Source: Nonomuraea dietziae (GTDB lineage Bacteria; Actinomycetota; Actinomycetes; Streptosporangiales; Streptosporangiaceae). From it: a stretch of DNA of 64,000 bases. The stretch spans positions 2,170,001-2,234,000 of the forward strand of contig NZ_JACIBV010000001.1 in assembly GCF_014195505.1 (NCBI RefSeq), written 5' to 3'. The notes beneath the pieces were generated by a model. The model did not search any database. It saw only the letters and a program-made list of their open reading frames with translations, and was not told the DNA's origin. The translations under genes were made by a program, and so were the position numbers. Of the stretch, positions 1 to 8,251 are shown in pieces (within the stretch, counting starts at the first letter, position 1; the number at the start of each line of letters is the position of its first letter).

Positions 1-183
1 GCCGTCCAGCTGGTCCTTGACGTGGTTGAGGCCGTCGAGGACGGCCCAGTCGTCGCGCAGCGGCACGTCGAAGGTCTCGAAGACGGGCTCGCTGTCCTGT
101 TCCGGGCGGAAGCGGCTGATCTCCAGTGTGATCGTGCGTTCGCCGCCGGTGGACCGTCCGGCCCGTGTGGCCTTGGCGCTCAT
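1..183 (-). CDS. sdhB: Succinate dehydrogenase/fumarate reductase iron-sulfur subunit, N-terminal part
   Basis: Only the first 61 residues are in the window; the 3' part lies beyond base 1. The ATG at 183 starts a protein whose residues 17-25 read TITLEISRF, followed by RPEQDSEP and a DWAVLDGL-type segment. This is the usual beginning of SdhB/FrdB ahead of its 2Fe-2S domain. It begins 21 bases after the sdhA stop on the same strand, so the two subunits are almost certainly co-transcribed. In the complex, SdhB passes electrons from the flavoprotein to the membrane quinone site. The Cys ligands of the clusters are outside the window, so the call rests on the N-terminus and the sdhA context. Confidence 0.85.
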   Translation of the reverse strand, partial: MSAKATRAGRSTGGERTITLEISRFRPEQDSEPVFETFDVPLRDDWAVLDGLNHVKDQLDG

Positions 184-204
184 CGCCCGCACCTCCGTAC
201 GAGA

Positions 205-1938
205 TCAGTCACGGCCGTAGATCCTCTCGCCCGGAGGCCAGCGGGTGAGGGCGACGGGCAGGAGCCCGACCGAGGGGTTCCCTGAGGGGGCGCGGTGGAC
301 CAGCGAGTGGGCCAGGAAGCGCTCGTCGTCGCGGGCGGGGAAGTCGAGACGCTGGTGCGCGCCGCGCGACTCGGTCCTGTTCAGCGCGCTGGCGACGATC
401 GTCTCGGCGACGTCCAGCATCGCGTGCAGCTCCACCAGCGAGATCAGCTCGGTGTTGAAGGTCGTGCTGTGGTCGTCGACCCGCGCGTCGGCCGCCCGTT
501 CCCGCAGCGACTCCAGCGTCTCCACGGCCTTGGCCAGCGTGTCGTGGGTGCGGTAGATGCCGGCCGCGCCCTCCAGCGTGTGCTGCATCTCCTCCCGAAG
601 GTCGGCGATCCTCGGCCCGGTGCCGCCGCTCTCCAGCGCGCGCCTCAGCCTGCGCTGCTCGTCGGCGCCCTGGCTGCGGACGGCGGCCGCCTCTCCCTCG
701 CGGTGCTCCCGCGCGAACGCGGCCGCAGCCGCCCCCGCGCGGGCGCCGAAGACGAGGATCTCCGGCAGCGAGTTGGAGCCCAGGCGGTTGGCCCCGTTGA
801 TGCTGACGCACGCCGTCTCCCCCGCCGCGAACAGCCCCGCGACCGGGGTCGCGCCGTGGAGGTCGGTGTGGACGCCGCCCATCATGTAGTGCACGACGGG
901 CCTGACCGGGATCAGGTCGGTGGCGGGGTCGAGGTTCTGGTAGCTGCGGCACAGCTCCCGCACGAACGGGATGCGGGCCTCGATCTTCGCCTCGCCGAGA
1001 TGGCGCAGGTCGAGGTAGACGACAGGGCCATAGGGGGTCTCGACCGTCCGCCCCTTGTTCTGCTCGGCCACGAAGGCCTGCGAGAGCCGGTCGCGGGGGC
1101 CGAGCTCCATGCTGCGCAGCTTCGGCGTCGCGGTGGGCTGCCCGAGGTCGTAGTCCTGCAGGTAGCGGTAGCCGTCCTTGTTGATCAGCCAGCCGCCCTC
1201 CGCCCTGGCCGCCTCGGTGATGAGGATGCCGGTGAAGGGCAGGCCCGTCGGGTGGTACTGGACGAACTCCATGTCCTTGAGCGGCGCGCCCGCCCTGTAG
1301 GCCAGGGACATGCCGTCGCCGGTCTTGATGGCGGCGTTGGTGGTGAAGGGGAAGACGCGCCCGCAGCCGCCGGTGGCCAGGATGACCGTCCTGGCCGCGA
1401 TCGCCTCGACCCTGCCCGTCCTGATCTCGACCGCCACGACGCCGTGGACGCGTCCGTCGTCGACGACGAGCGAGGTGACGTACCACTCGTCGTACCTGAC
1501 GATCTCCTGGTACTTCAGCGTGGTCTGGAACAGGGTGTGGAGCAGGTGGAAGCCGGTCTTGTCGGCGGCGTACCAGGTGCGCATCCTCTTCATCCCGCCG
1601 AAGGGCCGCACCGCCACGCGCCCGTCGCGCTCCCTGCTCCAGGGGCAGCCCCAGTGTTCCAGGCGCATCAGCTCGCGCGGCGCCTCGACCACGAACGCCT
1701 CGACCGCGTCCTGGTCGCACAGCCAGTCCCCGCCGGAGATGGTGTCGTAGGCGTGCTCGTCGAGCGTGTCGCCGTCGGCGATGACGCCCGCGGCGCCGCC
1801 CTCGGCGGAGACCGTGTGGCTGCGCATGGGGTAGACCTTCGACACCACCGCCACCGTCATCGACGGGTCGGTCTCGGCGACCGCGATGGCCGCGCGCAGA
1901 CCGGCCCCTCCTCCCCCGACGATGAGCACGTCGATCAT
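205..1938 (-). CDS. sdhA: Succinate dehydrogenase/fumarate reductase flavoprotein subunit
   Basis: This 577-residue protein oxidises succinate to fumarate with covalently bound FAD, on the cytoplasmic face of the membrane complex II. The N-terminus has the Rossmann FAD motif [10 protein letters not shown] at about residues 8-17. [10 protein letters not shown] near residue 40 contains the His that normally carries the flavin. QYHPTG near 230 and [11 protein letters not shown] near 380 are substrate/FAD-site signatures of the family. Length is normal. The ATG at 1938 is 3 bases downstream of the stop of a small Cys-rich gene, and sdhB follows after 21 bases, giving a compact minus-strand operon. 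No sdhC/D membrane anchor is visible upstream, so anchors may lie beyond the left edge. Confidence 0.95.
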   Translation of the reverse strand: MIDVLIVGGGGAGLRAAIAVAETDPSMTVAVVSKVYPMRSHTVSAEGGAAGVIADGDTLDEHAYDTISGGDWLCDQDAVEAFVVEAPRELMRLEHWGCPWSRERDGRVAVRPFGGMKRMRTWYAADKTGFHLLHTLFQTTLKYQEIVRYDEWYVTSLVVDDGRVHGVVAVEIRTGRVEAIAARTVILATGGCGRVFPFTTNAAIKTGDGMSLAYRAGAPLKDMEFVQYHPTGLPFTGILITEAARAEGGWLINKDGYRYLQDYDLGQPTATPKLRSMELGPRDRLSQAFVAEQNKGRTVETPYGPVVYLDLRHLGEAKIEARIPFVRELCRSYQNLDPATDLIPVRPVVHYMMGGVHTDLHGATPVAGLFAAGETACVSINGANRLGSNSLPEILVFGARAGAAAAAFAREHREGEAAAVRSQGADEQRRLRRALESGGTGPRIADLREEMQHTLEGAAGIYRTHDTLAKAVETLESLRERAADARVDDHSTTFNTELISLVELHAMLDVAETIVASALNRTESRGAHQRLDFPARDDERFLAHSLVHRAPSGNPSVGLLPVALTRWPPGERIYGRD

Positions 1939-1941
1939 GCC

Positions 1942-2175
1942 TCAGCTCCCGTGGTCGGGCTGGACCTGGTCCCTGATGGGCTTGCCGTCGTGGCGCACCG
2001 CCGTCAGATGAATGCTGCCGTCGTGGTACTCGTGGCGGATCCTGCGGCAGCCGCAGTCGAAGTACTGGTCCCTGATCAGCAGGCCGTAACCGTCGTCCTC
2101 GACGAACCGCTCACCACCGCACTTCCTGCCACAGGGTGCGGTCTCGGGTGCGAAGGGGGTGCGTGTACCTGTCAT
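1942..2175 (-). CDS. Small four-cysteine protein upstream of sdhA
   Basis: A 77-residue protein of unknown function. The ATG at 2175 is preceded by AAGGAGG with good spacing, which decides this start over a longer reading from 2253. Four cysteines form CX3C (residues 15 and 19) and CXC (41 and 43), consistent with a small zinc- or metal-binding fold; no membrane segment or signal peptide is seen. It ends 3 bases before the sdhA start, so it is probably translated from the same message as succinate dehydrogenase. A role in assembly or regulation of the complex is possible but is inference from position only. Confidence 0.75.
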   Translation of the reverse strand: MTGTRTPFAPETAPCGRKCGGERFVEDDGYGLLIRDQYFDCGCRRIRHEYHDGSIHLTAVRHDGKPIRDQVQPDHGS

Positions 2176-2284
2176 CGCCGACCTCCTTGATTGGCGAATC
2201 GTCCCTTCCACGTAAGCACCGGGTACGGGTTTCGGAAACCCCTGTTCCTCCACGGCATGGCGACGCGGACCGCTCCCTCCTGGC

Positions 2285-4015
2285 TCAGCCCTTGGGAGGA
2301 GCGTCGTCCGTGGCCGTGACCTCCCCCGACCCCGTGACGGCGTCGAGTTCCGTCGGGGCGCCTGTCACGGTGTCGTCGGGCTCGACCGCCCGCGGGTAGT
2401 GCAGGTCGAAGGCGGGCCTTTCCGACCTGATCTGCGGCATGAACCGGAAGTTGTGCCGGGGCGGCGGGCAGGAGGTGGCCCATTCGAGGCTGTTGGCGTA
2501 GCCCCACGGGTCGTCGACGGTGACCTTGGGCGCCCTGCGCGCGGTCTTCCACACGTTGTAGAGGAACGGCAGCGTGGACAGCCCGAGCAGGAACGCGCCG
2601 ACCGAGGAGATCAGGTTCAGGGTGGTGAAGCCGTCGTTGACGCTGTAGTCGGCGTACCTGCGGGGGAAGCCGATCATCCCGAGCCAGTGCTGCACCAGGA
2701 AGGTGGTGTGGAAGCCGACGAACAGCGACCAGAAGTGCACCTTGCCGAGGCGGTCGTCGAGCATCCGCCCCGTCATCTTCGGCCACCAGAAGTAGAAGCC
2801 GGAGAACATCGCGAACACCACGGTGCCGAAGACCACGTAGTGGAAGTGCGCGACGACGAAGTAGGTGTCGCTGATGTGGAAGTCGAGCGGCGGCGAGGCG
2901 AGGATGATGCCGGTCAGCCCGCCGAGCAGGAAGGTGATCAGGAAGCCGATCGCGAACAGCATCGGCGTCTCGAAACTGAGATGGCCCCGCCACATCGTGC
3001 CGATCCAGTTGAAGAACTTCACCCCCGTCGGCACGGCGATCAGGAACGTCATGAACGAGAAGAAGGGCAGCAGCACCTGGCCCGTGGCGAACATGTGGTG
3101 CGCCCAGACCGTCATCGACAGCCCCGCGATGGCGATCGTCGCGGCCACCAGGCCGATGTAGCCGAAGAGGGGCTTGCGGCTGAAGACGGGGATCACCTCG
3201 GTGATGATCCCGAAGAACGGCAGCGCGATGATGTAGACCTCGGGGTGGCCGAAGAACCAGAACAGGTGCTGCCACAGCAGCGGGCCGCCCGTGGCCGGGT
3301 CGTAGATGTGGGTGCCGAGTTTGCGGTCGGACTCGAGCGCCAGCAGCGCGGCGGCCAGCACGGGGAAGGCCATCAGCACGAGCATGCTGGTCAGCAGCGT
3401 GTTCCAGGTGAACAGCGGCATCCTGAACATCGTCATGCCGGGGGCGCGCATGCAGATGATCGTGGTGATGAAGTTGACGCTGCCCAGGATCGTGCCCAGC
3501 CCCGACAGGGCCAGCCCCATGATCCACAGGTCGCCGCCCACGCCGGGCGAGAAGGTCGCCGTGGACAGCGTCGTGTAGGCGAACCAGCCGAAGTCGGCGG
3601 CGCCGCCAGGGGTGGCGAACCCGGCCAGCACGATGAGGCCGCCGAACAGGAACAGCCAGTACGCGACGGCGTTGAGCCTGGGGAAGGCGACGTCGGGCGC
3701 GCCGATCTGCAGCGGCATGATGACGTTGGCGAACCCGGCGAACAGCGGGGTGGCGAACAGCAGCAGCATGATCGTGCCGTGCATGGTGAACAGCGCGTTG
3801 TACTGCTGCTGGCTCACGAACTCCAGGCCGGGCTGGGCGAGCTCGGCACGGATGATCATCGCCATCACGCCCGCGATGAGGAAGAACGCGAACGACGTGA
3901 TCAGGTAGAGATACCCGATGACCTTGTGATCGGTGGTCGACATCCACGCGGCGATGACGGTGCCGGTGCGTCGGCGCCTGACCTGCTGGACTGAGGCCTC
4001 GCGAACGGTCGTCAC
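2285..4015 (-). CDS. ctaD: Cytochrome c oxidase subunit I
   Basis: This 576-residue haem-copper oxidase subunit I of the aa3 type reduces oxygen to water and pumps protons in the cytoplasmic membrane. About 12 hydrophobic segments are present. Visible signatures are the haem a ligand region TMHGT near residue 80, GHPEVY (Cu-B His and the cross-linked Tyr), WAHHMF (two further Cu-B ligands) and HFHYV (haem a3 and a ligands). I chose the GTG at 4015 because GGAGG lies just upstream; an in-frame ATG at 4057 would add 14 residues without a clear ribosome site. No subunit II or III gene is adjacent, so this is probably an extra ctaD copy outside the main cta cluster, placed 109 bases before the sdh operon on the same strand. 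Confidence 0.95.
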   Translation of the reverse strand: MTTVREASVQQVRRRRTGTVIAAWMSTTDHKVIGYLYLITSFAFFLIAGVMAMIIRAELAQPGLEFVSQQQYNALFTMHGTIMLLLFATPLFAGFANVIMPLQIGAPDVAFPRLNAVAYWLFLFGGLIVLAGFATPGGAADFGWFAYTTLSTATFSPGVGGDLWIMGLALSGLGTILGSVNFITTIICMRAPGMTMFRMPLFTWNTLLTSMLVLMAFPVLAAALLALESDRKLGTHIYDPATGGPLLWQHLFWFFGHPEVYIIALPFFGIITEVIPVFSRKPLFGYIGLVAATIAIAGLSMTVWAHHMFATGQVLLPFFSFMTFLIAVPTGVKFFNWIGTMWRGHLSFETPMLFAIGFLITFLLGGLTGIILASPPLDFHISDTYFVVAHFHYVVFGTVVFAMFSGFYFWWPKMTGRMLDDRLGKVHFWSLFVGFHTTFLVQHWLGMIGFPRRYADYSVNDGFTTLNLISSVGAFLLGLSTLPFLYNVWKTARRAPKVTVDDPWGYANSLEWATSCPPPRHNFRFMPQIRSERPAFDLHYPRAVEPDDTVTGAPTELDAVTGSGEVTATDDAPPKG

Positions 4016-4098
4016 GGCTGCTCCCTCCACGCTGGGTGTGAGCCCGGTCACTCCCATTTCACGCCCATGCCCACCGGATAGAAAGCCGTAACCACGGA

Positions 4099-4148
4099 TT
4101 TCTCAATAGGCGGCTCTGCCGCCTTTCTCAATAGGTGGCTCTGCCGCC
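4099..4148. repeat. Tandem 25-bp duplication of the 3' end of the SDR gene
   Basis: Two directly adjacent 25-base units (4099-4123 and 4124-4148) differ at a single base (4111 C versus 4136 T). The unit at 4124-4148 holds the last codons and TGA stop of the SDR gene. The other copy lies just past the stop and repeats the same sequence, including a second TGA. In the downstream copy the change makes a perfect inverted repeat (GGCGGC, AGA, GCCGCC), so it could form a small hairpin after the stop and act as a terminator or RNA stabiliser. Confidence 0.85.
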
Positions 4149-4802
4149 GCTGATGTCGTAGACGGCTCCCGTGGAGAAGCTGCACCGCTCGGAGGCCAGC
4201 CACGCCACCAGCTCGGCCACCTCCTCCGCCCTGCCGAGCCTTCGCATCGGGATGAGCGAGACCAGGCGGTCGAGCACCTCGGGGGCCGTCGCGGCGTTCA
4301 TGGGCGTCTCTATCACCGCGGGGGCGACCGCGTTGACCAGTACCCCGCTGGTCGCCAGCTCCTTGCCCAGCGCCTTGGTGAGCCCGATGACGGCCGCCTT
4401 CGAGGCCGAGTAGGCGGCCAGCCCAGGATTGCCCTCCTTGCCCGCGATGCTGGCCAGGTTGACGATGCGGCCCCATCCCGTCTCCGCCATCCCCCGCGCG
4501 AACGCCCTGCACAGGTGGAAGGTGCCGGTCACGTTCACGGCGAAGGTCGCGGCCCACTCCTCGTCGGAGACCTCCCACAGCGGCTTGTTCGGCCCGATGA
4601 TCCCCGCGCTGTTGACCAGGATGTCGACGGGCCCGATGCGGCCCGCCGCCGCCGTGACGGCCTCGGGGTCGGTGACGTCGAGGCGCACGTCGCAGCCCGG
4701 CGCGAGATCGGCGGTGACGACCCGCACGCCCTCGGCGGACAGCCGGTCGGCGCAGGCGCGGCCGATGCCGCTCGCGCCGCCGCTGACGAGCGCCGTTCTC
4801 AA
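4128..4802 (-). CDS. Short-chain dehydrogenase/reductase in a sugar-acid locus
   Basis: A 224-residue classical SDR oxidoreductase using NAD(P). The nucleotide motif GGASGIG is at residues 7-13, the NSAG structural motif near 70, catalytic Ser in NLAS near 120 and YSASK (Tyr and Lys) near 135. The start is TTG at 4802, overlapping the TGA of the dehydratase gene, with AGGGAG about 8 bases upstream; this coupling argues for a shared pathway. In diketo-hydrolase routes for L-rhamnose, L-fucose and pentoses, an SDR oxidises C4 of 2-keto-3-deoxy-aldonate, which fits the FAH hydrolase at 8252. It could instead be the first aldose dehydrogenase. The substrate is not readable from sequence. Confidence 0.9.
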   Translation of the reverse strand: MRTALVSGGASGIGRACADRLSAEGVRVVTADLAPGCDVRLDVTDPEAVTAAAGRIGPVDILVNSAGIIGPNKPLWEVSDEEWAATFAVNVTGTFHLCRAFARGMAETGWGRIVNLASIAGKEGNPGLAAYSASKAAVIGLTKALGKELATSGVLVNAVAPAVIETPMNAATAPEVLDRLVSLIPMRRLGRAEEVAELVAWLASERCSFSTGAVYDISGGRATY

Positions 4803-6499
4803 TGCGACTCCCTGCTGACCTCGTGGCCGCTGGAGCCGACCAGGAAGTCGAGGTCGGCGCCCTGGTCGGCCTGCAGGACGTGGTCGATGTAGAGACGCTG
4901 CCAGCCCCTGGCGGGCTCGGCGAAGCCGGTGGTCACCGGGGTCCTGAGCGACAGCTCCCGCTGCGGGAGGTCGATGTCGAGCCTGCGCGCGGGCACGTCG
5001 AGCACGATCGGGTCCCCTGTGCGCACCAGCGCGAGCGGCCCGCCGACGGCCGCCTCGGGCGCGGCGTGCAGCACGACGGTGCCGTAGGCGGTGCCGCTCA
5101 TCCTGGCGTCGCTGACGCGCACCATGTCGCGCACGCCCTTCTCCAGCAGCCTGCGGGGCAGGGGTAGGTTGCCGACCTCGGGCATGCCGGGGTAGCCGCG
5201 AGGGCCGCAGCCGCGCAGGATGAGCACGCTGGTCTCGTCCACGTCGAGATCGGGCGAGTCGAGCCTGGCGTTGAGGTCCTCGACGCTGTCGAAGACCACC
5301 GCCCTGCCGCGGTGGCGCAGCAGTTCGGGCGAGGCGGCGGCGGGCTTGATGACCGCGCCGCGAGGGGCGAGGTTGCCGCGCAGGACGGCGATGCCCGCGT
5401 CCTCCAGCAGCGGCGACGACCTGCGCCTGATGACCGTCTCGTCCCAGATCTCCGCCGCGTCCAGGTAGGCCGTCAGCGGCTCCCCCGTGACGGTCGGCGC
5501 GGAGGGGTCGAGCAGGTCGCCGACCTCCTTCAGCACGGCCAGCAGTCCGCCGGCCCTGAACAGGTCGTCCATGAGGTGACGGCCGGCGGGCTGCAGGTCG
5601 ACCAGCAGCGGGACGCCCGAGCCGACCCTGTCGAAGTCGTCCAGGATCAGCTCGACGCCGAGCCGTCCTGCGATGGCCAGCAGGTGGACGACCGCGTTCG
5701 TGGAGCCGCCGATCGCGGCCAGGGTGACGATCGCGTTGAGGAAGGAGGCGCGGGTGAGCACCCTGCTCGGTGTCCTGTCCTCGGCGACGAGCGAGACCGC
5801 GAGGCGCCCCGTCTCGTGGGCGCGCTCCAGCAGCCTGGCGTCGGGGGCGGGGGTGCCCGCCGTCCCGGGGATGGTCATGCCGAGGGCCTCGGCCAGGCAG
5901 GCCATCGTGGAGGCGGTGCCCATCGTGTTGCAGTGGCCCTTGCTGCGGATCATCGCCGACTCCGAGCGCAGGAAGGCCTCCCTCGACAGGGTTCCCGCCC
6001 GCACCTCCTCGCTGAGGCGCCACACGTCGGTGCCGCAGCCGAGCGGCGCGCCGCGGAAGTGCCCCGTCAGCATCGGCCCTCCCGGCACCACGACGGCGGG
6101 CAGGTCCACCGAGGCCGCCGCCATGAGCAACGAAGGGATCGTCTTGTCGCAGCCGCCGAGCAGGACCACACCGTCGATGGGGTTGGCGCGCAGCATCTCC
6201 TCGATCGCCATCGCGGCCAGGTTGCGCCACAGCATGGCGGTGGGCCTGACGTTGGTCTCGCCGAGGGACATGACCGGCAGGTTCAGCGGGACGCCGCCCG
6301 CCTCCCAGATGCCCTGCTTGACGCTCGTGGCGACCTCGTCGAGGTGGGCGTTGCACGGGGTGAGGTCGGAGGCGGTGTTGGCGATCGCGATGTACGGCTT
6401 GCCGCCCTCGAAGGCGTCCTGCGGAAGACCGCGACGCATCCACGCGCGGTGAATGTAGGCGTTTCGATCGGTTCCTGCATACCAGTGCGAACTACGCAT
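4799..6499 (-). CDS. IlvD/Edd-family sugar-acid dehydratase
   Basis: This 566-residue iron-sulfur dehydratase is predicted to remove water from an aldonate to give the 2-keto-3-deoxy acid. Cluster and metal-site motifs are visible: TPCN near residue 48, GGCDKT near 115 and GHCNTMGTAST near 190; MSGTAYG near 460 is the conserved C-terminal family motif. The fit is better to the sugar-acid branch (arabinonate, xylonate and related) than to the branched-chain IlvD branch, because the N-terminus has the YAGTDRNAYIHRAW type and the neighbours are a lactonase and an IclR regulator. The ATG at 6499 is 43 bases from the divergent IclR gene. Exact substrate is unknown. Confidence 0.9.
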   Translation of the reverse strand: MRSSHWYAGTDRNAYIHRAWMRRGLPQDAFEGGKPYIAIANTASDLTPCNAHLDEVATSVKQGIWEAGGVPLNLPVMSLGETNVRPTAMLWRNLAAMAIEEMLRANPIDGVVLLGGCDKTIPSLLMAAASVDLPAVVVPGGPMLTGHFRGAPLGCGTDVWRLSEEVRAGTLSREAFLRSESAMIRSKGHCNTMGTASTMACLAEALGMTIPGTAGTPAPDARLLERAHETGRLAVSLVAEDRTPSRVLTRASFLNAIVTLAAIGGSTNAVVHLLAIAGRLGVELILDDFDRVGSGVPLLVDLQPAGRHLMDDLFRAGGLLAVLKEVGDLLDPSAPTVTGEPLTAYLDAAEIWDETVIRRRSSPLLEDAGIAVLRGNLAPRGAVIKPAAASPELLRHRGRAVVFDSVEDLNARLDSPDLDVDETSVLILRGCGPRGYPGMPEVGNLPLPRRLLEKGVRDMVRVSDARMSGTAYGTVVLHAAPEAAVGGPLALVRTGDPIVLDVPARRLDIDLPQRELSLRTPVTTGFAEPARGWQRLYIDHVLQADQGADLDFLVGSSGHEVSRESH

Positions 6500-6542
6500 G
6501 CGCTTCTTCCATTAATCGGAACACTGATCTACCATTCGGAAC
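6500..6542. promoter_or_regulatory. Divergent control region with CGGAAC direct repeats
   Basis: Only 43 bases separate the starts of the dehydratase and the IclR regulator, so both promoters and the operator must sit here or extend into the genes. CGGAAC occurs at 6517-6522 and again at 6537-6542, both preceded by AT-rich AAT/ATT. The 20-base spacing (two helical turns) suits an IclR-type dimer pair. The second copy touches the GTG start of the regulator, consistent with autoregulation. The binding role is inferred from position and spacing. Confidence 0.5.
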
Positions 6543-7319
6543 GTGATCGACTCTAGCCCCGAAACGGCCCGAGGAGAAGACCGGCTCGTCGGCTCCGACC
6601 GGGTGCTCGTGGTGCTGCGGGTGCTGGCCGAGCACCCCGAGGGCATCGGCCTGGAGGAGATGGCGAAGGCGGTCGGCAGCCCCAAGCCCACCGCGCACAG
6701 GGCGCTGGCCGCGCTGCGCCGCGCCGGGTTCGCCAGCCAGGACGGCAGAGGCCGCTACGTGCTGGGCGACGACTTCCTCAGGCTCGCCTTCGCCCATCAC
6801 GAGGCGCGCCCCGACCATGTCAGGATCAGGCCCGCGCTGGTGCGGCTGGCCGCCAGGTTCGGCGAGACCGCGCACTACGCCGTGCTCGACGGCCGCGAGG
6901 TCGTCTACCGGGCCAAGGTCGATCCGCCCTCGGGCGCGGTGCGGCTGACCTCGACGGTCGGCGGGCGCAACCCCGCCCACAACACCGGTGTCGGCAAGCT
7001 GCTGCTGGCCTGGGCGCTGCCCGACGACGCCGCGGTGACCGCGTGGGTGGACCAGGCCCCGCTGGAGCGGCGCACCCCGCGCACCAAGGTGAGCGCGGGG
7101 GAACTGGCCGAGGAGCTGGCCGCCGTGCGCGAGCGCGGCTACGCGGTCGACGACCAGGAGAACGAGGAGGGCGTCACCTGCCTGGCCGTGCCCGCCTTCC
7201 TGACCTCCTCGACCAGGCCGAGCGGAGCGGTCAGTGTGAGCGCCCTCGCCTACAGGACACCGCTGCCCTCGCTGGTCGAGGCGGTGCCCGAGATCCACGC
7301 CATCCTCAGGGAGCCATGA
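6543..7319 (+). CDS. IclR-family transcriptional regulator of the sugar-acid locus
   Basis: A 258-residue regulator starting at GTG 6543. The N-terminal winged helix-turn-helix spans about residues 15-75 (recognition region SPKPTAHRALAAL) and is followed by the IclR ligand-binding domain with the GKLLLAW and QENEEGVTCLAVP segments typical of the family. It is divergent from the dehydratase/SDR pair and overlaps the lactonase start by ATGATG, so it probably controls both arms in response to a pathway intermediate such as a sugar acid. IclR proteins may repress or activate; the sequence does not say which. Confidence 0.93.
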   Translation: MIDSSPETARGEDRLVGSDRVLVVLRVLAEHPEGIGLEEMAKAVGSPKPTAHRALAALRRAGFASQDGRGRYVLGDDFLRLAFAHHEARPDHVRIRPALVRLAARFGETAHYAVLDGREVVYRAKVDPPSGAVRLTSTVGGRNPAHNTGVGKLLLAWALPDDAAVTAWVDQAPLERRTPRTKVSAGELAEELAAVRERGYAVDDQENEEGVTCLAVPAFLTSSTRPSGAVSVSALAYRTPLPSLVEAVPEIHAILREP

Positions 7320-8167
7320 TGACCGTCCACCCGCTGTCGACCGAGACCTACGCCCTGGCGGAGGGGCCCGTCTGGGATCCGGTGGCAGAGCGGCTGCTCT
7401 GGGTGGACATCCCCACAGGGCGCGTGATGGAGGGCGCCTTCGACGGGGACCTCACCGTCACCGCGACCCACACGCTGCCCTGCATGGTCGGCGCGGTCGT
7501 GCCCGCCGCCGACGGCTCTCTCCTGACGGCCGCGGAGTACGGCTTCGCGACGCTCGGCCCCGACCTCGCGATGGGCCCCCGGGTGCTGTCCGACGGGGCG
7601 CCGAGCCGGTTGAACGACGGCGCGTGCGATCCCGCGGGGCGCTTCCTGGCGGGCGGCATGGCGCGCGACGACCGCAGGGGGCAGGAGCGGCTCTACCGGC
7701 TGGAGCTCGACGGGTCGGTGAGCGTGGTCGCCGAGGGGCTGACGATCTCCAACGGCCTGGGCTGGTCCCCCGATGGACGGACGTTCTACAACGTCGACAG
7801 CGTTCCCGGGGTGGTGTGGGCGCGCCCCTACGACGTGGAGAGCGGCGAGACCGGCGCGCCCCGCGAGATCCTGCGGGTGGACGACGGGCTGCCCGACGGG
7901 ATGGCGGTGGACGTGGAGGGGAACCTCTGGATCGCGATCTGGGGCCGGGGCGAGGTGCGCCGCCTCTCACCCGGCGGGCGGCTGCTGTCCACGGTGAAGG
8001 TGCCGGCCCCGAAGGTTTCCAGCGTCACGTTCGCCGGCTCCACCCTGGTCATCACCACGGCGGGCGGCGGCCTGTTCGCGACCGGGACCGACGTCACCGG
8101 CCTGCCCTCCAACCCCTGGCGGGGCCCGGTCCCTCTCCCCTCACCCCAGGAGAGCCCACTGTCCTAG
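7316..8167 (+). CDS. SMP-30/gluconolactonase-family sugar lactonase
   Basis: A 283-residue six-bladed beta-propeller lactonase predicted to open an aldonolactone to its acid. Metal-binding residues are recognisable: Glu in LAEGPVWDP near residue 16, Asn in SNGLGWSPD near 145 and Asp in LPDGMAVD near 190; RLNDG near 100 is also conserved. The ATG at 7316 overlaps the IclR stop codon, so the genes are translationally coupled; a second ATG lies directly after it. It supplies the step before the dehydratase at 4799. No signal peptide is seen, so it acts in the cytoplasm. Confidence 0.93.
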   Translation: MMTVHPLSTETYALAEGPVWDPVAERLLWVDIPTGRVMEGAFDGDLTVTATHTLPCMVGAVVPAADGSLLTAAEYGFATLGPDLAMGPRVLSDGAPSRLNDGACDPAGRFLAGGMARDDRRGQERLYRLELDGSVSVVAEGLTISNGLGWSPDGRTFYNVDSVPGVVWARPYDVESGETGAPREILRVDDGLPDGMAVDVEGNLWIAIWGRGEVRRLSPGGRLLSTVKVPAPKVSSVTFAGSTLVITTAGGGLFATGTDVTGLPSNPWRGPVPLPSPQESPLS

Positions 8168-8251
8168 CGTCGGCGCTTCGAGACCCCGCCCACGAACCGC
8201 GATACCCGAGACAACGTGATCCGTCCCGGATCCGAGCACTGGAGTTCAGCG

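Noticed and set aside
295..3994. Long plus-strand open frames opposite sdhA and ctaD
   Set aside because: They are antisense shadows of very GC-rich genes, with Arg/Gly/Pro-dominated, family-less translations and no ribosome sites.
4016..4057. ctaD start at ATG 4057
   Set aside because: No ribosome site precedes it, while GGAGG sits before GTG 4015 and the extra 14 residues look non-coding.
4128..6443. A single 771-residue dehydratase-SDR fusion
   Set aside because: Only the last 224 residues are in a real frame. The upstream part is the wrong frame of the dehydratase gene, and the TTG at 4802 with AGGGAG gives a proper SDR start.
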